Source of the DNA: Methanosarcinaceae archaeon
Lineage (GTDB): Archaea; Halobacteriota; Methanosarcinia; Methanosarcinales; Methanosarcinaceae
Direction of reading: 5' to 3'
Assembly: GCA_030596385.1 (NCBI GenBank)
Contig: JAUVKD010000084.1
Span: 1 to 5,587 of the forward strand
Length of the DNA: 5,587 nucleotides
The notes beneath the pieces were generated by a model. It was not told where the DNA came from. It saw nothing but the letters and a program-made list of their open reading frames with translations, and searched no databases. Made by a program: the position numbers and the translations under genes. Of the stretch, positions 1 to 5,587 are shown piece after piece. Positions within the stretch are counted from its first letter, which is position 1, and every line of letters begins with the position of its first letter.

Positions 1-1
1 A

Positions 2-892
2 GAGCCCAGCAATGGCGTGACATCTCCTTATGTGATCCGAGAGAATGTTAAAGCCGCAAACGAGGCAGGAGTGTCCATATTCACGATCGCATTCGGGATC
101 GAGGATGAAGCAAATTATGACTTCTTAAGGGCGCTTTCCCTTGAAAATTCCGGGGTTGCAGAACAGTTTTACTCAGAAAAGGACGCTGAAGCCGGGATGA
201 ACACATTCTACAAGATGATATCAACACCTGTTATTACCGATATGGGCTTTAGCTACTCCGATTCATCTGATATCGTGAACACAGGCTACAACACGCTTTT
301 TGCAGGATCAGACGCAATAATACTTGCCAGATATCCTTCCGGAACAGGTAGTATCGATTCAAGCATTGATGCAGTCACACGAACGGGCAGCCGCAGCTTC
401 GATGAGACATTTCCTGTCGTTTCAGGATTCGGAAACAGTTTTATTCCGAAACTCTGGGCGTATACGAAGATAAGGGAATTGATGGACCGGATGGTCGTTG
501 AAGGAGAGACCGAGTCGCTTGTGTCTGGGATTACTGACCTTTCACTTGAATTCGGGTTCGTAACTCCATACACCTCGCTATTTGTGGAAGTGCCAGTGAT
601 AGATAGGATTAGCAAAGCAACCACCGAACCAGGCACGCTGGCAGAGCCCATGGATATGGATGTAACATACGGAGGGGAAAGCGCGGATGTGACACCAGTA
701 ACTGATACATGCACTACAGTGGATGATACACCAGTAGATACTGCAACCCACACTCCAGTATATGATACAGCTCCCATTCCAATGGATGATACAGAAATGT
801 GTGATACAGAAGAAGATGCGACCCCTGGCTTCGGCGCAATTGTCGCGTTAGCAGGACTTATCGCTGTCGCGTACCTGGTGCGGAGGCGGTGA
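2..892 (+). CDS. VIT/VWA (inter-alpha-trypsin inhibitor heavy chain-like) surface protein with PGF-CTERM anchor, C-terminal part
   Basis: This is the 3' part of a gene that begins before the window: the frame is open back to the first bases (E-P-S-N-G-V-T-S-P), and the GTG at 17 is only an internal Val. The stretch up to about residue 30 (numbering from that Val) matches the end of a von Willebrand A domain, with ENVKAANEAGVSIFTIAFG as its last helix and strand; the MIDAS metal residues lie upstream and are not visible. Residues 90-191 follow the ITIH family pattern: YNTLFAGSDAIILARY, LWAYTKIRELMDRM, then LSLEFGFVTPYTSLFVE (175-191). Residues about 195-268 are a Thr/Asp/Pro-rich spacer with TPV-x-DT repeats. 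The tail is PGFGAI, a hydrophobic helix and LVRRR, a PGF-CTERM signal. By family knowledge, such proteins are exported, cut by archaeosortase A and lipid-anchored at the cell surface. The ligand is unknown. Stop is TGA. Family call is firm; function is inferred. Confidence 0.85.
   Translation, partial: EPSNGVTSPYVIRENVKAANEAGVSIFTIAFGIEDEANYDFLRALSLENSGVAEQFYSEKDAEAGMNTFYKMISTPVITDMGFSYSDSSDIVNTGYNTLFAGSDAIILARYPSGTGSIDSSIDAVTRTGSRSFDETFPVVSGFGNSFIPKLWAYTKIRELMDRMVVEGETESLVSGITDLSLEFGFVTPYTSLFVEVPVIDRISKATTEPGTLAEPMDMDVTYGGESADVTPVTDTCTTVDDTPVDTATHTPVYDTAPIPMDDTEMCDTEEDATPGFGAIVALAGLIAVAYLVRRR
692..808 (+). repeat. Degenerate coding repeat in the Thr/Asp spacer
   Basis: ACACCAGTA occurs at 692 and 728, and ACTCCAGTA at 752. 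The spacings are 36 and 24 bases, both multiples of 12. GATACA or GATACT recurs between and after them (near 704, 725, 737, 764, 788, 803). In protein this gives TPV at residues 226, 238 and 246 (from the Val at 17) with DT pairs between. It looks like expansion of a short codon unit in a flexible, acidic, Thr-rich stalk. Such stalks before PGF-CTERM are commonly O-glycosylated in archaea, which is family knowledge and not visible here. Confidence 0.6.
824..889 (+). other. PGF-CTERM archaeosortase sorting signal
   Basis: The last 22 residues are PGF followed by a hydrophobic stretch (GAIVALAGLIAVAYLV) and a basic end (RRR). This three-part layout (motif, membrane helix, basic cluster) after an acidic Thr-rich spacer is the PGF-CTERM pattern recognised by archaeosortase A, which replaces the helix with a lipid. 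The archaeosortase gene itself is not in the window. Confidence 0.85.
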
Positions 893-1536
893 CTTCGTAT
901 TATACGGCTGGCGAAAAACGCCGCGTGATCGAAAAGCGGAGTGATTGATTATTCCTGTGCCCTGGCAATGCACTACACACTTTGTCCCATAACTAAAAGC
1001 ACATGTGCAAATCAGATGGTATCCATCTCAGTTGGAATAATACTGATATCCGCTTAAAATCTGCAGGATTCGAGAAAAGGTAGGATATATTCAAAAATTG
1101 ATGAGGTTTTATGATAGCGGTTTAATTTCATTGTGATGAAGATGGTTGAAAATTAAATTGTTGAGATACTGGGGCATCACCTGCCGGCTTCAGGTCTATC
1201 ATTACTTGTTGTATCACTCCAATTAAATTATTAAAACACATTTTTCCATATTCCATATAAAAATAATGTATTTGTATAGACGGTTTCGATAAAATTTCGA
1301 TGCACAGCCCATATTGTAAGACCCCTCACAGCAATACCTCGCAGACGGCACAATCTAAACATCATGAAAAATATACCCCGATCGAACAAATCGGAATAAT
1401 TTCAGTAACATTGGTGTACAAAAGCGCTATGCTGCGTTATTCTATATACGAGATTCTAAGTTGAAATACCTCGAAAACGTCATCGTTCGCGCCAGTGGTT
1501 TGGGAATACGACGCCTCTAAAGGATTATACCGGCGT

Positions 1537-1566
1537 CAAAAATCGCTAAACAAACACAAAAATTGT
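1537..1566 (-). terminator. Candidate T-rich terminator of elp3
   Basis: Read on the minus strand, about 60-90 bases after the elp3 TAG, there is a run of T-tracts: CAATTTTTGTG, TTTGTTTAG and CGATTTTTGAC, with two separate five-T runs. Archaeal RNA polymerase commonly stops at such tracts without a hairpin. This is assigned by base composition and position only. Confidence 0.4.
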
Positions 1567-1584
1567 TTTATTGTACTGTTCAAC

Positions 1585-1604
1585 ATATATGTATATACAT
1601 ATAT
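1585..1604. repeat. Perfect 20-bp AT palindrome
   Basis: ATATATGTATATACATATAT equals its own reverse complement over all 20 bases. It lies 23 bases beyond the elp3 stop codon, in the convergent gap. Possible roles are a symmetric binding site, a transcript-end hairpin for elp3 together with the T-tracts further on, or a TATA-like element. Nothing in the sequence decides between them. Confidence 0.55.
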
Positions 1605-1627
1605 AGAAAGAGATTGTAACATGACAT

Positions 1628-3274
1628 CTATATCTTTTTTGACATATACACACCATCACGCATGTACCCAAGTTTACGATAGTACTCCCTAACCCCGATT
1701 CCACTTATTATGGATAATTTCCGGTATTCATTTTCATGTGAGAGTCGCTCTGCGCAGGCAAGAAGTTCTGCACCATAGCCGCGATGTTGCCAATCCATTC
1801 CTTTTGCATTCTCACCAACAGGTACCATTGACCCATAAACATGCAATTCCCTGACAAGTGCAGCATTTTTAAGTTCGCTCCGATGCGGCGCGCCGGGGAA
1901 ACGCAAGCGTAAGAACCCGATCAGGATATCCTGTTTCACATCCTCAAATGAAATGAAATGCTCAACCCCGTCGCAGGAATTGTATGACTCAACCATAAGT
2001 TCAATATCATATGTGTTCGGTTCCATCCCTTTCAATATACTATGCCCGACTTCACGACAGCGAATACAGCGGCATCTTCCACCTTTTTCATGTAGCCTTT
2101 CTTTTGCAAGCTGGCGAATGTTACTTTTTATAACACCGCAGAATATCTGTTGTGCCGGAATATCGCGCTGGATACGCTGCAACCGAACCCATTTCGGAAG
2201 AATTGATTTTATATTTGCAATTAGATCTATCGTCTCGTTAAGATCATGTGCCCTATACTCGCCGCGCTTCCACATATCATAGAGGCGTGTGCCTTCAGTA
2301 ACAAGCGTTGGATATATTTTCAAATAATCCGGCATGAATCGCGAATCTGTAAATAATTTCTTAAAACCCCTCAAATCCCGCTCTGAATCCACCCCAGGCA
2401 GTTGTGGCATCATGTGAAACCCCACCTTCAAACCACTGTCACGTAGTATACGATTCGCCTCAACGGTATCGTTAACAGTGTGCCCCCGATCTATTCTGGA
2501 CAGCACAAAATCATAAACACTCTGCACGCCGATCTCGACCTTTGTGACACCAAGAACCAGCATCTTGTTAGCATGTACCTCTTTTGCCCAGTCAGGTCGG
2601 GTTTCAAAGGTAATTCCAATATTTCGTATCCTAGCAGTCTCATTGGCTTTTTGCACATCCTCAATCGTTACATAAGGATATTTCGTGCCGATCGGCTGAA
2701 TAATACTGCGCCACTCCGTATCATAAAAATCATTCATAGCTTCGATACACCGTTTTGTGAACCATTCCTGATAATCGATAGGACGTGCCGTTAATGTGCC
2801 CCCCATTATAATAAGTTCAGCTTTGTCAATATCGTGCCCGATCATTTTTAATTGTTTCAATCGTGATGTTACCTGCCGGTACGGGTCATATTCATTCTGG
2901 ATAGCCCGCATAGTCGCAGGTTCACGACCCATATAACTCTGGGGCGAGGCAAACACAGAATCCGGTCCACCCGGGCATGGTACACAAACACCATGGGGAC
3001 AGGGGGCAGGAGAGGTCATTGCAGCGATCACCGCAACACCGGAAATGGTACGCACAGGTTTCCTTCGAAGAATATCTTTTACTCGCCCCTGTTCCTCATC
3101 ATTCCCTGCCGTGATTATATCAGAATTCTTGGGCAGGGTCGAAAGTCGATAGCGTCCACTTACCTTCTTTTTAAGAATGTTCAACTGCAACTCGTCCTTG
3201 ATGGTACCATCAAGTACCATCTCCAGAAGTTCCCTGCAAACTGATTTGAAATCGTCTTTGTTTAATACTGTCAT
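1628..3274 (-). CDS. elp3: Archaeal Elp3: tRNA uridine-34 radical SAM / acetyltransferase enzyme
   Basis: Elp3 uses SAM and acetyl-CoA to put a carboxymethyl group on carbon 5 of wobble U34 in tRNA; archaeal Elp3 is thought to work without the other Elongator subunits. Numbering from the ATG at 3274 (548 aa, normal for the family): N-terminal tRNA-binding part 1-75; radical SAM domain with CPHGVCVPCPGG (Cys 92, 97, 100), GGTLTARP (158-165), ETRPDW and EIGVQS strands, HMMPQLPG and KIYP (Lys 319); a probable zinc site RCRCIRC (Cys 401, 403, 406); C-terminal GNAT domain about 450-548 with the acetyl-CoA loop QHRGYG (496-501) and YYRKLGY (531-537). A TTG at 3280 could add two residues; I prefer the ATG because neither has a clear Shine-Dalgarno. 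It ends in TAG. The gene stands alone, 268 bases after arfC, and converges with the VWA gene. The Pro in CVPC is noted among the findings. Confidence 0.95.
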   Translation of the reverse strand: MTVLNKDDFKSVCRELLEMVLDGTIKDELQLNILKKKVSGRYRLSTLPKNSDIITAGNDEEQGRVKDILRRKPVRTISGVAVIAAMTSPAPCPHGVCVPCPGGPDSVFASPQSYMGREPATMRAIQNEYDPYRQVTSRLKQLKMIGHDIDKAELIIMGGTLTARPIDYQEWFTKRCIEAMNDFYDTEWRSIIQPIGTKYPYVTIEDVQKANETARIRNIGITFETRPDWAKEVHANKMLVLGVTKVEIGVQSVYDFVLSRIDRGHTVNDTVEANRILRDSGLKVGFHMMPQLPGVDSERDLRGFKKLFTDSRFMPDYLKIYPTLVTEGTRLYDMWKRGEYRAHDLNETIDLIANIKSILPKWVRLQRIQRDIPAQQIFCGVIKSNIRQLAKERLHEKGGRCRCIRCREVGHSILKGMEPNTYDIELMVESYNSCDGVEHFISFEDVKQDILIGFLRLRFPGAPHRSELKNAALVRELHVYGSMVPVGENAKGMDWQHRGYGAELLACAERLSHENEYRKLSIISGIGVREYYRKLGYMRDGVYMSKKI

Positions 3275-3289
3275 TTCCAATGTACTAAT

Positions 3290-3332
3290 GTTTATATGTA
3301 AATCAATCTTGCGCGAAACAAATATAGTAAAA
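3290..3332 (-). promoter_or_regulatory. Candidate TATA elements of elp3
   Basis: Two TATA-like stretches precede elp3 on the minus strand: TTTACTATATTTG (3332-3320) and TTACATATAAAC (3301-3290). The second resembles the arfC box but its centre is only about 21 bases from the ATG, a little short even for a leaderless message. The first would start transcription near 3300 and leave a leader of about 26 bases. Which is used is not decided by the sequence. Confidence 0.35.
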
Positions 3333-3480
3333 AGTGTGATGTAGCCTTTATTAAAAACAGCATAAAGCCGATTCGACTATTTTAAGTCAAGTTATAGCAC
3401 AGAATCATTGTTTTTCACGTCAAATAACTCATTAAGAGTAAAACATTGCGACAACACATCCAATTACAACAAATCTGCAT

Positions 3481-3493
3481 GGCATGACATGCC
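3481..3493. repeat. Short palindrome GGCATG-A-CATGCC
   Basis: Two perfect 6-base arms surround one central base, in the gap between arfC and elp3. It lies about 210 bases upstream of the elp3 start and 50 bases beyond the arfC stop. It could be a regulator site or a hairpin in the arfC 3' end; chance is also possible at this length. Confidence 0.3.
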
Positions 3494-3518
3494 GTAGCGT
3501 TGCAGTTTTGCTTTCATT

Positions 3519-3553
3519 TAAAATGTAAAAGTTTCATTTGAGTTAATCAAATG
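3519..3553 (-). terminator. Candidate arfC terminator: hairpin over the stop codon plus T-tracts
   Basis: CATTTGA (3535-3541) and TCAAATG (3547-3553) form a perfect 7-base inverted repeat with a 5-base loop that contains the arfC TAA. Directly downstream on the minus strand is AAAC followed by TTTTACATTTT (3530-3520). A hairpin followed by U-rich RNA fits a transcript end, but the stem is AT-rich and weak. Confidence 0.35.
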
Positions 3554-4235
3554 CATGTGCCGTATTTACGTGCCATTTCAAAAGCACCCCTTTATCCATT
3601 CTTTCGCATGAAACAAGTTCCAATTCTATTGTTTCATCCTCACCAAAACCCGCACCATCAACAAGTGTAGGTGATGATACACCGCCAATTATCAAATTCC
3701 CCACAAAACTATAAATCTCATCTACAAGACCACTTAAGAGCATACCAAAATTCAAACCTGCGCCTCCTTCGACCATTAAACGGTTGACACCCATCTTCTT
3801 TAACTGTATAACAAGTTCAGGCAAATTTACCCTGTCCTCACCTGCAACGATCACTACAGCAATATCATCCAGAGCCTTAACCTTTTCATCCGGAGCAGAC
3901 CGCGATACTGCAATAACCCGTGTTCCCTCACCCTTTTTGAAAATATCAGCATCAATTGGCGTTCTTGCCTTGCTATCAACAACTACCCGGATTGGATTTT
4001 CCTCATATCCATTATCTTTGCGCTTCGCCCTGCGCTCTTTGGATTTAACAGTCAAACTTGGATCATCTGCAAGAACAGTACCGATTCCGACCATAACAGC
4101 ATCCGAAGTTGCACGAAGTTCATCCATTCTGTCAAAATCCACACTACCGGATATCCTGACCTGTTTGCGCCTCTTTGTCGAAATCTTACCGTCTGCAGAC
4201 ATTGCTGAGTTTATAAATATACAGGGGCGTTCCAT
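3543..4235 (-). CDS. arfC: 2,5-diamino-6-(ribosylamino)-4(3H)-pyrimidinone 5'-phosphate reductase
   Basis: ArfC (the archaeal Rib7-type enzyme) reduces the ribosyl side chain of 2,5-diamino-6-ribosylamino-pyrimidinone 5'-phosphate to ribityl with NAD(P)H, in the cytoplasm. In archaea this step precedes deamination, and the pathway supplies riboflavin (FMN, FAD) and the Fo part of coenzyme F420. The protein is one RibD-C/DHFR-like domain of 230 aa, near the usual archaeal length of about 220-230. Visible signatures from the ATG: FINSAMSADGKIS (7-19), SDAVMVGIGTVLADDPSLT (44-62), the nucleotide-binding stretch NRLMVEGGAGLN (151-162), and GGVSSPTLVDGAGF (184-197). The start is set at ATG 4235 because AGGTGA sits five bases before it; a GTG at 4244 lies inside that ribosome-binding site. 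No deaminase domain is fused, as expected in archaea. It lies 125 bases after the CBS gene, with its own TATA box. Confidence 0.93.
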   Translation of the reverse strand: MERPCIFINSAMSADGKISTKRRKQVRISGSVDFDRMDELRATSDAVMVGIGTVLADDPSLTVKSKERRAKRKDNGYEENPIRVVVDSKARTPIDADIFKKGEGTRVIAVSRSAPDEKVKALDDIAVVIVAGEDRVNLPELVIQLKKMGVNRLMVEGGAGLNFGMLLSGLVDEIYSFVGNLIIGGVSSPTLVDGAGFGEDETIELELVSCERMDKGVLLKWHVNTAHAFD

Positions 4236-4240
4236 ACTAT

Positions 4241-4246
4241 TCACCT
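4241..4246 (-). promoter_or_regulatory. Shine-Dalgarno AGGTGA that fixes the arfC start
   Basis: On the minus strand AGGTGA (4246-4241) is followed by ATAGT and the ATG at 4235. It matches the archaeal 16S 3' end (GGAGGTGA complement) with five-base spacing. It overlaps the upstream GTG (4244-4242), which makes that GTG an unlikely start. Confidence 0.75.
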
Positions 4247-4301
4247 GTTTTACTCGTTATCCTACAAAAACAATGTTCAACAAGGTTTCTAGTTGTATAT
4301 T

Positions 4302-4313
4302 TCATATATGTAA
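4302..4313 (-). promoter_or_regulatory. Candidate TATA box of arfC
   Basis: TTTACATATATG on the minus strand resembles the archaeal TATA consensus and shares TTTACATATA with the stretch before elp3. Transcription would begin near 4280, leaving a leader of about 45 bases that includes the Shine-Dalgarno. Assigned by motif and position only. Confidence 0.5.
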
Positions 4314-4360
4314 ACTACAATATTTCACAAAGAGAATTTCTGCATAAAGAGTTAATTTTT

Positions 4361-5212
4361 TTAATGTTTTAAAAGTGTCTTCAACAAATCGCTATCCCGA
4401 AGAATTCCCATTAACTTACGGTTCGCATTAACGACAGGCATCTGATCTATCTTATTGCGCTTCATCTTGCGTGCACAATCACTAACTCCTGAAATTGATG
4501 CAGCGGTGATTGGATTCTTGATCATAACATCCTTTGCAATTACATTCGGAACTTTTATTCTTGAAACACTATAGTAAATACTCATTGTATCTCTCATGGA
4601 TTCCCATGTCCATGCATCATCATCAGTACCTGCGGACATATCAGTCATCTCCACCGTATCCTCAATGATACTTGAGCTGATGATATCCCGGTCAGATATG
4701 ATTCCCACAAGCTCCAGATTAGAATCAAGGACCGGAGAAGCTTTGACATGTGCAAGTTCCATAACCCTTGCCACAACAGGAAGGGGTGTTTCATACCAGA
4801 CAGGTACAACACCATTGTTCAGGTATTGTCCTATGGACTCTGTGATATTCAAGTCAGCCATTGACCCAATTATATCAGAAATCGTCACAAGTCCTACAAG
4901 ATTTTCACCATCCATCACAGGCAACCTTCGTATCTTGTTATCAATGAGTAAAACTGCCGCATCAGTAATATCCGCATCAGGTGCGATTGTAATCGGATTC
5001 CGTGCCATGAGCAGTGCAAGTTGCTCTTCTTCAGGTTTTCTAAGTAAAATGGTGCGGGTTACAAGACCAACAACCTTGTTATCTTTTAACACCGGAACAC
5101 CGGAAATGTGCTTATCTTTTAATATCTTGAGAACTTCATCTCTTGAACCAGGGAGGGTTGTACATGCTACATCTCTGACCATGATCTGTTCAATAATTGT
5201 GTTTTCAGGCAT
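4361..5212 (-). CDS. Four-CBS-domain protein (two Bateman modules)
   Basis: The 283-aa protein consists of four CBS domains and no catalytic or DNA-binding domain. CBS1 is about 9-58 ([18 protein letters not shown]), CBS2 66-118 ([20 protein letters not shown]), CBS3 125-178 ([19 protein letters not shown]) and CBS4 225-281 ([21 protein letters not shown]). Pairs of CBS domains form Bateman modules, which by family knowledge bind adenosine ligands such as AMP, ATP or SAM and change shape. A 45-residue linker (179-223) with an acidic [12 protein letters not shown] stretch separates CBS3 and CBS4. No signal peptide or membrane helix, so it is cytoplasmic. The start at ATG 5212 is supported by GAGGTT eight bases upstream. 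It follows the usp gene by 26 bases on the same strand, so the two are very likely co-transcribed. The ligand and partner are unknown; a role in energy or stress sensing is inferred. Confidence 0.9.
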   Translation of the reverse strand: MPENTIIEQIMVRDVACTTLPGSRDEVLKILKDKHISGVPVLKDNKVVGLVTRTILLRKPEEEQLALLMARNPITIAPDADITDAAVLLIDNKIRRLPVMDGENLVGLVTISDIIGSMADLNITESIGQYLNNGVVPVWYETPLPVVARVMELAHVKASPVLDSNLELVGIISDRDIISSSIIEDTVEMTDMSAGTDDDAWTWESMRDTMSIYYSVSRIKVPNVIAKDVMIKNPITAASISGVSDCARKMKRNKIDQMPVVNANRKLMGILRDSDLLKTLLKH

Positions 5213-5220
5213 GTTTTTTT

Positions 5221-5226
5221 AACCTC
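5221..5226 (-). promoter_or_regulatory. Shine-Dalgarno of the CBS gene
   Basis: GAGGTT on the minus strand lies in the 26-base gap after the usp stop codon, followed by AAAAAAAC (8 bases) and the ATG at 5212. With no room for a separate promoter, it supports translation from a message shared with usp. Confidence 0.65.
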
Positions 5227-5238
5227 GCAGATCAAAGA

Positions 5239-5587
5239 TTATTTTTCTATTGGATTTCCGCGGACCACTAATACAGGTATTTTTGAATTGCGTGTGACTT
5301 TCTCTGCAACACTGCCAAGCAAGAAGCGATCCAGTCCGCTTTTACCAAGCGTGCCCAATACAATTATATCAATATTATTATCCTGTGAAAATTCGATGAT
5401 CTCCTGACTTGGATGACCTTCAAGTAGTGATGACTCTATTTCAACACCTGATACTTTTGCATCATCAATGATATGTTGCATGGCCTCTTTGCCTTCTTTT
5501 TGCAGGAGTTCATACATAACTTCCCATCCTGAATCCATCGGAATAGAAGCAAATGTCGCTGTATCCACTACATAAACAACATATACT
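5239..5587 (-). CDS. UspA-family universal stress protein, ATP-binding type, N-terminus outside the window
   Basis: The visible 115 residues are the C-terminal three quarters of a single Usp domain (family about 140-150 aa). The frame stays open to the window edge and reads V-Y-V-V-Y-V-V-D, the second beta strand of the fold, so the GTG at 5568 is an internal Val and not a start; the missing part holds strand 1 with its usual DGS motif. The nucleotide-binding signature G-2x-G-9x-G-S is complete: [15 protein letters not shown] at about 5355-5311, followed by [18 protein letters not shown]. By family knowledge this places it with ATP-binding Usp proteins (as MJ0577) and not the UspA type that lacks ATP. 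It is cytoplasmic and probably dimeric. It heads, within the visible part, a two-gene unit with the CBS protein. The stress or signal it answers to is unknown. Stop is TAA. Confidence 0.92.
   Translation of the reverse strand, partial: VYVVYVVDTATFASIPMDSGWEVMYELLQKEGKEAMQHIIDDAKVSGVEIESSLLEGHPSQEIIEFSQDNNIDIIVLGTLGKSGLDRFLLGSVAEKVTRNSKIPVLVVRGNPIEK

Larger units (their letters stand above)
893..1627. other. Long gap between convergent genes; no recognisable gene
   Basis: These 735 bases lie between the ends of two convergent genes, so they need not hold a promoter for either. I see no tRNA, rRNA or CRISPR repeats. A small inverted repeat (GGCG-AAAAA-CGCC, 910-922) lies 17 bases after the TGA of the VWA gene but has no T-tract after it. 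Weak open frames exist: on the minus strand 1128-1325 (Met codons at 1256, 1241, 1202) and on the plus strand 1267-1464 (Met at 1300, 54 codons), followed in the same frame by 1465-1692 after one TGA at 1462. None has a good Shine-Dalgarno at normal spacing or a protein I recognise. It could hold a small RNA, a decayed mobile element or nothing; I cannot tell. Confidence 0.5.

Noticed and set aside
286..777. Minus-strand 163-codon open frame inside the VWA gene
   Set aside because: It lies wholly opposite a well-supported coding sequence with family motifs, and its Ser/Val/Thr-rich translation matches nothing I know; it is a shadow frame.
905..923. Inverted repeats CGGC/GCCG and GGCG/CGCC as a terminator of the VWA gene
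   Set aside because: Stems are only four bases and no T-tract follows, so I do not list it as a terminator.
1378..1394. CCGAT-CGAACAA-ATCGG hairpin
   Set aside because: A five-base stem in AT-rich sequence is expected by chance and nothing around it suggests a role.
1583..1630. Read-through of the elp3 TAG as pyrrolysine
   Set aside because: The protein already ends at the expected family position (YMSKKI), and the frame after the TAG closes at TGA after 15 codons with no recognisable sequence.
1495..1692. Plus-strand 65-codon open frame
   Set aside because: It overlaps the conserved 3' end of elp3, has no Shine-Dalgarno before the GTG, and gives a low-complexity Tyr/His/Thr tail; kept only as part of the gap finding.
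1953..3244. Three plus-strand open frames of 83-109 codons within elp3
   Set aside because: All lie opposite conserved Elp3 domains and show no family features or ribosome-binding sites.
3784..4347. Plus-strand 187-codon open frame across arfC
   Set aside because: Antisense to arfC, which has clear family motifs throughout; no matching motif or start site on the plus strand.
4596..5222. Plus-strand 208-codon open frame across the CBS gene
   Set aside because: Antisense to four recognisable CBS domains; Ser-rich translation typical of a shadow frame.

Overview
The window reads as chromosomal DNA from a euryarchaeon, most likely from the Methanosarcinales / ANME-like part of the Halobacteriota. 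Three things point there: an archaeal-type single-subunit Elp3, the archaeal riboflavin/F420 pathway reductase ArfC, and a surface protein ending in a PGF-CTERM (archaeosortase) signal. AT-rich gaps with TTTACATATA-type TATA boxes fit archaeal promoters. The lineage is an inference; no rRNA or other taxonomic marker is present.

Layout. Positions 1-892 (+) hold the C-terminal part of a large exported protein of the inter-alpha-trypsin-inhibitor (VIT/VWA) type. It ends in a Thr/Asp-rich repeat spacer and a PGF-CTERM anchor. Positions 893-1627 are a 735-base gap between convergent genes with no recognisable gene; it has weak open frames, a perfect 20-bp AT palindrome and T-tracts that could end elp3 transcription. 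The rest is on the minus strand, read from right to left: a UspA-family ATP-binding protein (N-terminus beyond the window), a four-CBS-domain protein 26 bases downstream of it, then arfC with its own TATA box and Shine-Dalgarno, then elp3.

How the genes relate. The usp and CBS genes form a short operon of two nucleotide-sensing proteins and probably serve stress or energy-state regulation. ArfC (flavin/F420 synthesis) and Elp3 (tRNA wobble-uridine modification) are separate housekeeping functions, each with its own upstream gap and candidate promoter, so they look like neighbours and not one pathway. The surface protein is unrelated and points the other way.

I found no convincing undescribed system. 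The items most worth a second look are the repeat spacer with two cysteines in the archaeosortase substrate, the long unexplained convergent gap with its palindrome, and the CxxxxCVPC cluster motif of Elp3.
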